A stretch of 8,882 nt of DNA from Deltaproteobacteria bacterium (GCA_021737245.1 JAIPEI010000126.1:1-8882); one strand, 5' to 3'; shown: positions 1 to 8,882, counted from the first letter of the stretch. Program-made: numbers and translations. The notes: a model not told the origin generated them from the letters alone.

Positions 1-179
1 ATGTCCACGAAAGCGGCCTGCATGCCGGGGAGCACCCGGGCCACCTGGCCGCGGTAGATGTTTCCCATGAGCTCCTGGCCGGTTTCCCGTTCGATGTGGA
101 GCTCCGCGACCACCCCGTTTTCAACGACGGCCACGCGGGTTTCATGAGGCCGGGTGTTGATGATGAGTTCCGTGGTCAT
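1..179 (-). CDS. rng: Ribonuclease G (Rne/Rng family), N-terminal fragment
   Basis: Only the first 59 codons are present; the gene runs off the left edge. RNase G/E enzymes are endoribonucleases that cut single-stranded AU-rich RNA and take part in 5' rRNA maturation and mRNA decay. The visible part starts MTTELIINTRPHETRVAVVE and continues with a HIERE motif, GNIYRGQVARVLPGMQAAFVD, which matches the start of the RNase G catalytic region and its entry into the S1 RNA-binding domain. The catalytic metal-binding aspartates are outside the window. The ATG at 179 has GGAGG at 188-184 with a short 4-base spacer. It lies 77 bp after the radical SAM gene on the same strand. This gene pair is a known conserved neighbourhood, often followed by rplU-rpmA, which cannot be checked here. 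Identification is firm; RNase G rather than E is likely from the N-terminal sequence but not proven. Confidence 0.9.
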   Translation of the reverse strand, partial: MTTELIINTRPHETRVAVVENGVVAELHIERETGQELMGNIYRGQVARVLPGMQAAFVD

Positions 180-256
180 GAGGCCTCCGGTTCGATGCCG
201 TGCCGAATCCCGAGAGAGTTCCGTCTCCGGCGGGCTGGGCAATCACTCGACCCAGG

Positions 257-2766
<2,510 letters not shown>

Positions 2767-2770
<4 letters not shown>

Positions 2771-4485
2771 GGGGCCTCCGGGTCTGATGCGGCCAGGGGA
2801 AGATGCAGGGTGACCCGGGCGCCTTGCTCCGGGTGATTCCCGCCCTGAACCCGGCCCCGGAGTCCTTCCACGATGCGCTTTACCGTGGCCAGTCCCAGGC
2901 CGGATCCTTCCTCCTTGGTGGTGTGGAACGGCGTGAAGAGGTTTTCGAGAGCGCTTTCGCTGAAACCGGTTCCCGTGTCCTGCACGATCAGCTCGGCCAT
3001 GGAGGCCGAATCGGCCGGCCGGCCGGCCCCGTCCTCCAGGCGTGTCTCGATGTGAATGGTTCCCCCCTCGGGCATGGCCTCTTGGGCGTTTCGCAGGATG
3101 TTCCACAGCACCTGCTTGAGCTGCTCGGGGTCGGAATCCATGTAGAGCGGATCTCCCAGGCGGCTCACCACTCGGATCCTGTCGGATTTGTCCCCGGTGT
3201 TCAGAAAGAGCTCCAGGGAGTCCCGGATCAGCGAGTTCAGCTCGAACCGCCTCGTCTTGGTCTTCCGCGGGCGCGCGTACAGGAGAAAATCGTTCACCAG
3301 GTGGTTCAGGCGGTTGACCTCCCGCATCACGATTTCCATAAGGCGGCCGGTGACGTCGTCCTCTCTCAGCTCGAGGCCTTCCTTGAGCACCTGAATGGAT
3401 CCGCTGATCGAAGCCATGGGGTTCCGGATCTCGTGGGCAATGCCCGCGGCCAGCTCTCCCACCATGGCAAGGCCTTCGACCCGCTGCATCTCCTGCTCGA
3501 TTCTTTTGATTTCGGTCAGGTCCTGAAAGACGAGGATCCGGCCGATGGCTTCTCCACCGGGCATGCTGAGCGGAGAGACGGTGAGGCGGAGAAACAGCTC
3601 CTCTCCCTTGTGGTTCCTGAAAGGGATATCTGTGATGGCCGGAGTCTTGCGGCTTCCGGAGAGCGAGGCTTCGGGATCCAGGTAGTCGACGAGAAAGGGG
3701 AGAAGCTCGGTCAGAGGCCGCCCGTTCGCCTCTTCGGCCGTGATTCCGAACACGCTCTCCGCCGCCGGATTGAACAGGATGACCCGCCCGCCGCCGTCCA
3801 CCGTGATCAACCCCGACGCGATGCTCTGGACGATGCGCTCGTTCAGCACCTCCAGCTTGTTGATGTCCACCTTCGTGGCTTCCAGCTCGTCCCGGCTCGT
3901 CCGGATCTGCTCGGAAAGGTAGCTGCTCAGCATGGCCACCAGGTAGAAGGCGGCGGTGTGGACGAGGATCCGGAACAGGATGTAGGCGCCCTGGTCGTCG
4001 CCGGGCGGGTTCATCAACGCGCCGTAGGGCGTGATCAGCCGGTAATAGTGCAGGTCCAGCAGGGCGCCGTACAGGATGCTGCTGCTGGACGCGACGATGA
4101 GGCCGCCGCGGCGGTAGAGAAGCATGCTCGCTTCGATGATGGTCAGAATGTACAGAAAGGAGAAGAAGCTCTCTATGCCGCCGGTGGTGTAAATGAAGGC
4201 GGTGATCAGGAGCGTGTCGATCAGGAGCTGTGCATAGGCCAGCCGGTTCAGGTTCCGCAGCCGCTTGAGCAGCACGATGTAGACGAACGTCAGGAAGTAG
4301 ACGCAGCCGATGAGGACATAGTGGGTGGTCTGAATGTCCCCGAAGTAGGTGCTCGTCTTGCGGACCTGGACGAACACCGAAGCCCCCAGAAGCACGGAGA
4401 CGATCAGGACCCGGACGAACATGAGCCGCTGGAGCCGGCTCGAGAGCTCCATAGGGGGCGTTTTCCTGCTGGGATGACGGGTCAT
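2767..4485 (-). CDS. pilS: PilS-type membrane sensor histidine kinase
   Basis: 572 residues. Six hydrophobic segments are visible at about 22-40, 56-74, 84-101, 106-123, 127-145 and 167-190, with very short loops, as in PilS. A helical linker follows, then a PAS domain at about 216-325 and a HisKA domain with the phospho-acceptor motif AHEIRNP (H351). The ATP-binding domain has an N-box around N466 (WNILRNAQEA), G1 DTGTGF (503-508), F-box FTPFHTTK (517-524) and G2 GSGLGL (527-532). All catalytic motifs are intact. In the family PilS phosphorylates or dephosphorylates PilR, a sigma54-dependent activator of pilin transcription, and senses pilin in the inner membrane. Here it directly follows pilC (11 bp gap) and overlaps the radical SAM gene by 4 bases; no pilR is in the window. 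The ATG at 4485 has no clear Shine-Dalgarno sequence. The ATG at 4452 (MELSSRLQRLMF) would fit homologues as well and has AGGA 11 bases upstream, so the start is uncertain. PilS rather than another PAS kinase rests on the six-segment layout plus the pilC context. Confidence 0.85.
2775..2779 (-). promoter_or_regulatory. Ribosome binding site deciding the TTG start of the radical SAM gene
   Basis: GGAGG on the minus strand, inside the last codons of the histidine kinase, followed by four C residues and TTG at 2770. The TTG shares its last two bases with the kinase stop TGA. The spacer is short, but the neighbouring rng start has the same 4-base spacer. No ATG, GTG or other TTG nearby would keep the conserved N-terminus of the family. 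Confidence 0.65.
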
Positions 4486-4496
4486 GGAAACCCGGG

Positions 4497-5708
4497 CTAG
4501 CCGGCCACGGCTCCCGCCATGGAGAAGATGGGCAGGTACATGGCCACGACCAGTCCGCCGATGGCGCCTCCGAGAAAGAGCATGAGAAGGGGTTCGAGCA
4601 TGGAGGTCAACGCCGCCACGGCGGCGTCCACCTCGTCGTCGTAGAAATCGGCGATCTTTTCCAGCATGGTGTCCAGGGCGCCGGTGGCTTCACCCACGGA
4701 GATCATCTGCACGACCATGCCTGGAAAGACGTCGTTCTCCGACAGGGGCTCGGCGATGGTCTGGCCTTCGGCGATGCTGCCCCGGACCTCGAAAATGATC
4801 TCCTCGAGGATGACGTTGCCGGATGTCCTGGCCACGATTTCCAGGGAGTCCAGAATGGGAACGCCGCTGCTGATCATGGTGCCGAGCGTACGCGTGAACC
4901 GGGCGACTGCGGTCTTCTTGAGGAGGTCCCCGAAGATGGGAAGCCTGAGGGCCAGGTCGTCGGTCAGCCGGCGGCCCTTCTTTGTGCCGCGGAACTTCTT
5001 GAAGGCGATGAACAGGGCGATGAGACCGATGATCACCCAGTGAATGTTGCCCTTCATGAACCGGCTCATGTTCACCACGATCTGGGTCGGCATGGGGAGC
5101 GCCTTACCGAAGCTGGAGAACATGTCCTCGAACACCGGGATGACGAAGATGAGGATGACGGCGATGACGATGATGGCGATGGCCACGACCACGATCGGGT
5201 AGGTCATGGCCCCCTTGATCTGACTCTTGAGCTTCTCCGCCTTTTCGATGAAGGTGGCCAGGCGGCGCATGATGGTGTCGAGGATGCCGCCCACCTCGCC
5301 GGCCGCGACCAGGTTTACGAACAGGTCGTCGAATACTTTCGGGTGCTTCTTCATGGCCTCGGCCAGGGTGGAGCCGCCCTCGACGTCCTTGGAGATCTGC
5401 TTCAGAATGTTCCGGAATGTCTTGTTTTCGCTCTGCTCCGCCAGGATGCTCAGGCCTTGAACCAGCGGGAGGCCTGCGTCGATCATGGTGGAGAACTGCC
5501 GCGTGAAGATGACGATGTCCTTGTTCGTCACCTTGGGTTGCATGAAGGATACGTTTTCGAAGAGATCTTTCGGCTTCGGCTTGAGCTTCTTGACGGCCAG
5601 GTTTCGCCGCCTCAGCTGGCTCATTGCGATACGTTCGTCGGCGGCCTCGATTTCTCCTTTGAGCTTTCTTCCCTTGCGCGTTTCTGCAACCCACAAGTAG
5701 ACTGGCAT
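4497..5708 (-). CDS. pilC: Type IV pilus inner-membrane platform protein PilC (GspF family)
   Basis: 403 residues, the normal length for PilC. It is the polytopic inner-membrane protein on which the PilB and PilT ATPases act to polymerise and depolymerise pilin. A short N-terminal region with the family's VYLWVAET start (MPVYLWVAETRKGRKLKGEI) precedes two T2SSF repeats at about 67-190 and 270-392. Conserved features are FTRQFSTMIDAGLPL (68-82) with its counterpart FTRTLGTMISSGVPI (271-285), and the paired GE motifs AAGEVGGILDT and SVGEATGALDT. Membrane segments are at about 170-192, 222-238 and 370-392. The ATG at 5708 has AGGAGG at 5721-5716 with a 7-base spacer, so the start is secure. It is the first gene of the leftward unit. 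PilB and PilT, usually upstream of pilC, are not adjacent; the upstream neighbour is a divergent carboxyltransferase operon. A type II secretion GspF is less likely because PilS follows. Confidence 0.93.
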   Translation of the reverse strand: MPVYLWVAETRKGRKLKGEIEAADERIAMSQLRRRNLAVKKLKPKPKDLFENVSFMQPKVTNKDIVIFTRQFSTMIDAGLPLVQGLSILAEQSENKTFRNILKQISKDVEGGSTLAEAMKKHPKVFDDLFVNLVAAGEVGGILDTIMRRLATFIEKAEKLKSQIKGAMTYPIVVVAIAIIVIAVILIFVIPVFEDMFSSFGKALPMPTQIVVNMSRFMKGNIHWVIIGLIALFIAFKKFRGTKKGRRLTDDLALRLPIFGDLLKKTAVARFTRTLGTMISSGVPILDSLEIVARTSGNVILEEIIFEVRGSIAEGQTIAEPLSENDVFPGMVVQMISVGEATGALDTMLEKIADFYDDEVDAAVAALTSMLEPLLMLFLGGAIGGLVVAMYLPIFSMAGAVAG

Positions 5709-5740
5709 TCGCGGACCTCCTGCGACCCGGATTCGTCCGT

Positions 5741-5769
5741 ATTATGCTTTCGCGTGCCCTTCAGGTCAA
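5741..5769 (-). promoter_or_regulatory. Proximal sigma70-type promoter candidate for pilC
   Basis: On the minus strand TTGACC (5769-5764), a 17-base spacer and CATAAT (5746-5741). Each hexamer matches consensus at five of six positions. Transcription would start near 5734, leaving a leader of about 26 bases that includes the pilC ribosome binding site. I found no TGGCAC-N5-TTGC sigma54 motif here. Confidence 0.55.
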
Positions 5770-5781
5770 CCAAAATGCAAT

Positions 5782-5810
5782 ATGGTAGTTAAGATAAGAT
5801 CTTATGTCAA
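5782..5810 (-). promoter_or_regulatory. Distal sigma70-type promoter candidate for pilC
   Basis: On the minus strand a perfect -35 TTGACA (5810-5805), a 17-base spacer and TACCAT (5787-5782; four of six). It lies just upstream of the proximal candidate. The spacer contains a perfect palindrome, so this promoter may be the regulated one. Both are read from sequence only. Confidence 0.4.
5794..5805. promoter_or_regulatory. 12-bp perfect palindrome, operator candidate
   Basis: ATAAGATCTTAT is self-complementary and lies in the spacer of the distal pilC promoter, touching the first base of its -35 element. An AT-rich perfect palindrome in an otherwise GC-rich genome, in a divergent promoter region, is a typical position for a dimeric regulator. 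No regulator gene is adjacent and I do not recognise the motif as a known box. Confidence 0.35.
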
Positions 5811-5875
5811 GAACCGTATCGTTCGGTCACGACGGAAGACCGCGGGGGCCGGCTGGTTCGAGCATGACTTTGACC

Positions 5876-5906
5876 TTGACAATCGGCGGGCCTTCAATGT
5901 TATATG
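5876..5906 (+). promoter_or_regulatory. Sigma70-type promoter candidate for the biotin carrier/carboxyltransferase genes
   Basis: Perfect -35 TTGACA at 5876-5881 and an extended -10, TGT followed by TATATG, at 5898-5906. The spacer is 19 bases, longer than ideal, which the TGn extension could offset. A TTGACC copy sits just upstream at 5870-5875. Expected leader is about 50 bases before the GTG at 5963. Confidence 0.4.
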
Positions 5907-5948
5907 ACACATTTATTTTCCTGGCGAGCTCAAAAGTTCAACGATCAA

Positions 5949-5954
5949 AGGAGG
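5949..5954 (+). promoter_or_regulatory. Ribosome binding site deciding the GTG start of the biotin carrier
   Basis: AGGAGG followed by an 8-base spacer and GTG at 5963. This strong site fixes the start. The in-frame ATG at 5804 would add 53 residues without similarity to carrier proteins and would place the start upstream of the predicted promoter. Confidence 0.8.
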
Positions 5955-5962
5955 AAAGCATC

Positions 5963-6175
5963 GTGAGTGAGATTAATGCTCCAATGGGTGGGAAGGTCAT
6001 CGAAGTGAAGGTGAACGTGGGTGACTCTGTGAACGAAGGCGACGAGGTCGTGATCCTGGAAGCGATGAAGATGGAGCTCCCTGTCGTGGCCAGCGCCTCC
6101 GGGACTGTGAAAGAGATCAAGTGCAGCAGCGGAGACGCTGTGGACGCGGAGGCCGTTCTCCTCGTCCTGGAATAG
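5963..6175 (+). CDS. Stand-alone biotin carboxyl carrier protein (biotinyl domain only)
   Basis: 70 residues, consisting of almost nothing but the biotinyl/lipoyl beta-barrel. It carries carboxybiotin between a carboxylase or decarboxylase centre and the carboxyltransferase. The biotinylation motif EAMKM is complete (K36), flanked by the typical APMGGKVIEVKVNVGDSVNEGD half-barrel (shown in part at 6-20) and a mirrored second half ending with LLVLE. The Pro/Ala-rich linker and N-terminal dimerisation region found in acetyl-CoA carboxylase AccB are absent, which points to the short carriers of methylmalonyl-CoA decarboxylase, transcarboxylase 1.3S or Geobacter-type acyl-CoA carboxylases. The GTG start is supported by AGGAGG 8 bases upstream. 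The carboxyltransferase gene follows after 51 bp, so the two proteins probably act together. A biotin ligase must be encoded elsewhere. Lipoylation instead of biotinylation is unlikely given the AMKM sequence. Confidence 0.9.
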   Translation: MSEINAPMGGKVIEVKVNVGDSVNEGDEVVILEAMKMELPVVASASGTVKEIKCSSGDAVDAEAVLLVLE

Positions 6176-6226
6176 CTTTGATCCTCGAGGTGACGCCGGT
6201 TTTTCTTCTTCTCCTGCCGGGGCCCG

Positions 6227-7780
6227 ATGATGGAGATGGACGCGAAGATTCAGGAGCTGGACCGTCGGAACAACGAAGCCGAGCTCGGCGGCGGCGAGAA
6301 GCGCATCGAGCAGCAGCACGCCAAGGGTAAGATGACCGCCCGGGAGCGCATCGCGCACCTTCTCGACAGGAACAGCTTCCAGGAGATCGACAAGTTCGTC
6401 GTCCATCGATGCCATGACTTCGGCATGGAGAGGAAGAAGATTCCGGGTGACGGCGTCATCACGGGATACGGGACTGTCAACGGGCGCAAGGTATTCGTCT
6501 TCGCCCAGGATTTTACGGTGTTCGGCGGATCCTTGAGCGGCGCGTTCGGCGAGAAGGTGTGCAAGGTCATGGACCTCGCTCTCCGGAACGGAGCCCCTGT
6601 TATCGGTCTGAACGACTCCGGAGGCGCCAGGATCCAGGAAGGTGTGATGAGCCTGGGCGGCTACGGGGAGATTTTCAAGAGAAACGTCTTCTCCTCGGGC
6701 GTGGTTCCGCAGATCTCCGTTATCATGGGACCCTGCGCGGGCGGCGCGGTCTACTCTCCGGCCTTGACCGACTTCACCATCATGGTGAAGAAGACCAGCA
6801 ACATGTTCATTACGGGTCCCCAGGTCATCAAGGCCGTGACGTCGGAAGACGTGACGGCGGAGGAGCTGGGCGGTGCCATGACCCACAACACCCGGAGCGG
6901 CGTGGCCCATTTCGCCGAGGAGTCCGACCGGGACGCTTTGAACCGCGTCCGGGAGCTCCTGGCCTACCTCCCGCAGAACTACCGGGAACGAACGCCCGAC
7001 ACGACCTGTAAGGACGACCCCGACCGGACCGATCCCGGCCTCAACGAGCTGGTCCCGGCCAACCCCCGCCTGCCGTACGACATGAAGGACCTCATCCGGA
7101 AGGTGCTGGATGACGGTGTCTTTCTGGAAACCCACCAGCACTATGCCATGAACATGGTCGTGGGTTTCGGCCGCCTCAACGGCATGGCCGTCGGTATCGT
7201 GGCGAATCAGCCCCGGTTCCTGGCGGGATGCCTGGACATCGACGCATCCATGAAGTGCGCGCGCTTCGTGCGCACCTGCGACTCCTTCAACATCCCCCTG
7301 ATCACCTTCGTGGACGTGCCGGGGTACCTTCCCGGCGTGCAGCAGGAGTACGGCGGGATCATCAAGCACGGCGCCAAGATCATCTATGCGTACAGCGAGG
7401 CCACGGTCCCCAAGATCACCGTGGTGACGCGCAAGGCTTACGGCGGAGCCTACATCGCCATGTCGGGCAAGCACTTGGACGCGGACATCAACTTCGCCTA
7501 CCCCTCGGCGGAGATCGCCGTGATGGGCCCCGAAGGCGCCGCGAACATCATTTTCCGCAGGGAGATCGAAGGGGCGGAAGATCCCGAGGCCACCCGGGAC
7601 CGCCTGGTGGAGGAGTACAGGAACAACTTCGCCAGCCCCTTCCGCGCCGCCGAGGTGGGCTACATCGACCACATCATCTTCCCCGAGGCGACCCGGCCCC
7701 GACTGGTCAAGGCTTTGGAGATGCTCCGGGAGAAGAAGGCCTCCATCCCCGAGAGACGCCACGGCAACATCCCCCTGTAG
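6227..7780 (+). CDS. Acyl-CoA carboxyltransferase subunit (PccB / MmdA / transcarboxylase 12S family)
   Basis: 517 residues, full length for the family. It transfers a carboxyl group between carboxybiotin and an acyl-CoA, most likely propionyl-CoA/methylmalonyl-CoA. Two crotonase-fold halves are seen. The N-terminal half has SGGARIQEGV (131-140) and GPCAGGAVYSPALTD (168-182), forming an oxyanion hole and CoA site. The C-terminal half has FVDVPGYLPGVQQEYGGII (361-379), KAYGGAYIAM (403-412) and NFAYPSAEIAVMGPEGA (422-438). The C-terminal part reads closest to MmdA and 12S sequences rather than to actinobacterial PccB, because Ile410 stands where PccB has Asp. No biotin carboxylase or MmdB-type membrane subunit is in the window, so ATP-driven carboxylation, sodium-coupled decarboxylation and transcarboxylation all remain possible. 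The start is uncertain: ATGs at 6227, 6230 and 6236 are all possible, none with a strong Shine-Dalgarno sequence; GGGG lies 4 bases before the first. Pathway fit would be syntrophic or fermentative propionate metabolism (inference). Confidence 0.9.
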   Translation: MMEMDAKIQELDRRNNEAELGGGEKRIEQQHAKGKMTARERIAHLLDRNSFQEIDKFVVHRCHDFGMERKKIPGDGVITGYGTVNGRKVFVFAQDFTVFGGSLSGAFGEKVCKVMDLALRNGAPVIGLNDSGGARIQEGVMSLGGYGEIFKRNVFSSGVVPQISVIMGPCAGGAVYSPALTDFTIMVKKTSNMFITGPQVIKAVTSEDVTAEELGGAMTHNTRSGVAHFAEESDRDALNRVRELLAYLPQNYRERTPDTTCKDDPDRTDPGLNELVPANPRLPYDMKDLIRKVLDDGVFLETHQHYAMNMVVGFGRLNGMAVGIVANQPRFLAGCLDIDASMKCARFVRTCDSFNIPLITFVDVPGYLPGVQQEYGGIIKHGAKIIYAYSEATVPKITVVTRKAYGGAYIAMSGKHLDADINFAYPSAEIAVMGPEGAANIIFRREIEGAEDPEATRDRLVEEYRNNFASPFRAAEVGYIDHIIFPEATRPRLVKALEMLREKKASIPERRHGNIPL

Positions 7781-7826
7781 CGGATCACCCTCCTGTTCCC
7801 CGCCTCCCGACCTTGCTCCACCCTTC

Positions 7827-7855
7827 TTGCCGCCGTGGCGCGAATGCGCTATGAT
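7827..7855 (+). promoter_or_regulatory. Sigma70-type promoter for the lipoprotein gene
   Basis: TTGCCG (7827-7832), a 17-base spacer and TATGAT (7850-7855; five of six). Transcription would start near 7862, giving a leader of about 36 bases. It suggests that the lipoprotein is transcribed separately from the carboxyltransferase, although I see no intrinsic terminator between 7781 and 7826. Confidence 0.5.
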
Positions 7856-7897
7856 CGCACCTCTCAGCCGTTTCACCCGATCCGTGGAGGAATCGTC

Positions 7898-8882
7898 ATG
7901 AATCGTCGATGGCTTCCGTCCCCCGCGTTCCTCTTGGCAATCCTGCTCCTTTCCGGCTGCGTCAAGCCGGTCCTTACCATGCCCGATCAGCCGCCCCAGA
8001 TCGTCAAGTCCTACCGCTCGGTCACGTTGCAGGCCGGCTGGGCGGGCATGAAAAACACAGGGGTTCGCCTCGAAGACGGGGACGTCTACTCCCTCTTCGC
8101 CACCGGCCGAATGGACTACTGTCCGCAAGGGGGATGCGAGAGCCGGAACGTGACGCCCGATCTGGGCTGGCCCCTCATCACCCGCGTCGGTGACGGGTCC
8201 TATCGCTCCCCGTTCTTCGGCAGACGCCTGGGCATCCTGCGCCACGCCGATGGGGACGGGGACCTTTATGTGGGGTACAGACAGGGACCTCTCCAGGTCG
8301 ATGGAACGCCGCGTCGGCCCGACTGGTACAGAAACGACATCGGCGCATTCCACGTGGACGTCGTCGTATGGGCCCGCGATGACTACGACGCCATCGTCTC
8401 CTTTCTGGAGACGATGGTGAAGAGGACCCCGGAAAATGTGGCCCTCCGGGACGGGCTGGAGTATGCCAGGGACTGGAAGAAGATTTACGCGGACGCCCAA
8501 AAGGCCTCGGAGGCCATCGAGGCCACGAAGGAGGAGATTGCTACCCTGAAAGCCGGGACCGGAGAGTGGGAGAAAGCGGGCGTCGGGGAGCGTCCGGTCG
8601 AACCGGCAGCGGGCGCCGCCGGGACCGGGACGGAGGAGGCACCGCCGCCGGCTCCGGCCGCGGACGAGAAAAAACAGGGGCGCATCGCCGCGCTGGAGGC
8701 GAGGCTGGCCCGGCTCCAGGAGATGCTGGCCGAGTTCGAGAAGATGCAGCAGAGCCTGGCCGAGGAGCGGCAGAAGACCGAGCAGCTCAGCCAGGAGCTG
8801 GGGGAGATGGAGCAGCGGGAGAAGGACCTTCAGGTCCGCCTCGAAGAAGGGGACAAGACCCCGCCCGTGGTGGTGATCGCCT
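7898..8882 (+). CDS. Predicted lipoprotein with a LecA/PA-IL-like domain and coiled coil, 3' end cut
   Basis: 328 codons are open to the right edge with no stop. The ATG has GGAGG at 7886-7890 with a 7-base spacer. Residues 1-20 form a lipoprotein signal peptide (MNRRW, hydrophobic FLLAILLLSG) and C21 is the lipidation cysteine of the lipobox LLSGC. Residue +2 is Val, not Asp, so outer-membrane sorting is expected. Residues about 45-157 read like the LecA/PA-IL lectin fold: a GVRLEDGD strand, ATG at 68-70, a PLITRVGDG segment, then GDLYVGY and finally WYRNDIGAFHVDVVV, which parallels the calcium-site YxNNxGxF segment of LecA. A CPQGGC pair (C75, C80) is inserted. Helical sequence follows (160-220), then a Pro/Ala/Gly-rich linker (221-256), a heptad-like coiled coil rich in Glu, Leu and Gln (258-318) and the start of a hydrophobic strand (PPVVVIA). 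The lectin-like assignment is from pattern recognition, without a search. Biological role is unknown. Confidence 0.8.
   Translation, partial: MNRRWLPSPAFLLAILLLSGCVKPVLTMPDQPPQIVKSYRSVTLQAGWAGMKNTGVRLEDGDVYSLFATGRMDYCPQGGCESRNVTPDLGWPLITRVGDGSYRSPFFGRRLGILRHADGDGDLYVGYRQGPLQVDGTPRRPDWYRNDIGAFHVDVVVWARDDYDAIVSFLETMVKRTPENVALRDGLEYARDWKKIYADAQKASEAIEATKEEIATLKAGTGEWEKAGVGERPVEPAAGAAGTGTEEAPPPAPAADEKKQGRIAALEARLARLQEMLAEFEKMQQSLAEERQKTEQLSQELGEMEQREKDLQVRLEEGDKTPPVVVIA

Noticed and set aside
180..256. Possible promoter or structured leader between the radical SAM gene and rng
   Set aside because: I see no -35/-10 pair of useful quality and no stable hairpin; only the GGAGG of rng stands out.
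2771..3106. N-terminal extension of the radical SAM protein to an upstream ATG at 3106
   Set aside because: The extra 112 residues are an out-of-frame reading of the kinase ATP-binding domain, rich in Arg, Gly and Pro. The TTG at 2770 with GGAGG matches the expected N-terminus of the family.
2803..4500. Long plus-strand open frame (565 codons) opposite the histidine kinase
   Set aside because: The minus strand encodes an intact six-segment kinase with every catalytic motif. The opposite reading is rich in His, Gln, Gly and Val with no recognisable domain, as expected from antisense of GC-rich coding DNA.
5804..5962. Upstream ATG start for the biotin carrier at 5804
   Set aside because: It lacks a ribosome binding site, adds 53 unrelated residues and lies before the predicted promoter. 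The GTG at 5963 has AGGAGG at good spacing.
5709..5962. Sigma54 promoter for the pilus genes, as expected for PilR control
   Set aside because: No TGGCAC-N5-TTGC-like element is visible on either strand; the motifs present are of sigma70 type. PilR normally acts on pilA, not pilC, so its absence is not surprising.
7835..7855. Small hairpins (CGCC-GT-GGCG and GCGC-GAAT-GCGC) as a terminator after the carboxyltransferase
   Set aside because: The stems are only four base pairs with no T-run after them, and the region overlaps a good promoter.
5945..8500. Very long minus-strand open frame (851 codons) opposite the carrier, carboxyltransferase and lipoprotein genes
   Set aside because: It spans three plus-strand genes with clear family motifs, promoters and ribosome binding sites, and crosses their intergenic gaps. 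Its product is His/Val/Asp-rich low-complexity sequence. Its length is striking but is explained by third-position GC bias.

Overview
This is a GC-rich window from a Gram-negative bacterium, most likely a Desulfobacterota (former Deltaproteobacteria) relative. The grounds are the PilC/PilS pair, a very small stand-alone biotin carrier next to an acyl-CoA carboxyltransferase, and a predicted outer-membrane lipoprotein. The lineage is an inference from gene content; there is no rRNA or other taxonomic marker here.

Layout: two transcription units diverge from an intergenic region at about 5709-5962. The leftward (minus-strand) unit reads pilC (type IV pilus inner-membrane platform), then a PilS-type sensor histidine kinase, then a large radical SAM protein fused to a DUF2344 domain, then the 5' end of ribonuclease G, which is cut by the window edge. 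Gaps are 11 bp, a 4-base overlap and 77 bp, so the four genes probably form one operon. Radical SAM/DUF2344 genes are known neighbours of rng/rne in many bacteria. What is less usual here is that they follow type IV pilus genes, and that no response regulator (PilR) follows the kinase.

The rightward (plus-strand) side carries a 70-residue biotin carrier protein and a 517-residue carboxyltransferase of the propionyl-CoA carboxylase beta / methylmalonyl-CoA decarboxylase alpha / transcarboxylase 12S family. Together they would move a carboxyl group between biotin and an acyl-CoA, probably (methyl)malonyl-CoA/propionyl-CoA. No biotin carboxylase or membrane decarboxylase subunit lies in the window. 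After a 117-bp gap with its own good promoter, a lipoprotein gene begins and runs off the right edge. It has a lipobox, a domain that reads like the LecA/PA-IL lectin fold, and a long coiled coil.

The divergent region holds two tandem sigma70-type promoter candidates for pilC, one candidate for the biotin carrier, and a perfect 12-bp palindrome inside the upstream pilC promoter. I see no RNA genes, CRISPR arrays, insertion sequences or convincing intrinsic terminators. Most of the window is ordinary core and accessory metabolism. The items most worth a second look are the lectin-like lipoprotein, the radical SAM fusion with its second cysteine cluster, and the mixed pilus/RNase operon.
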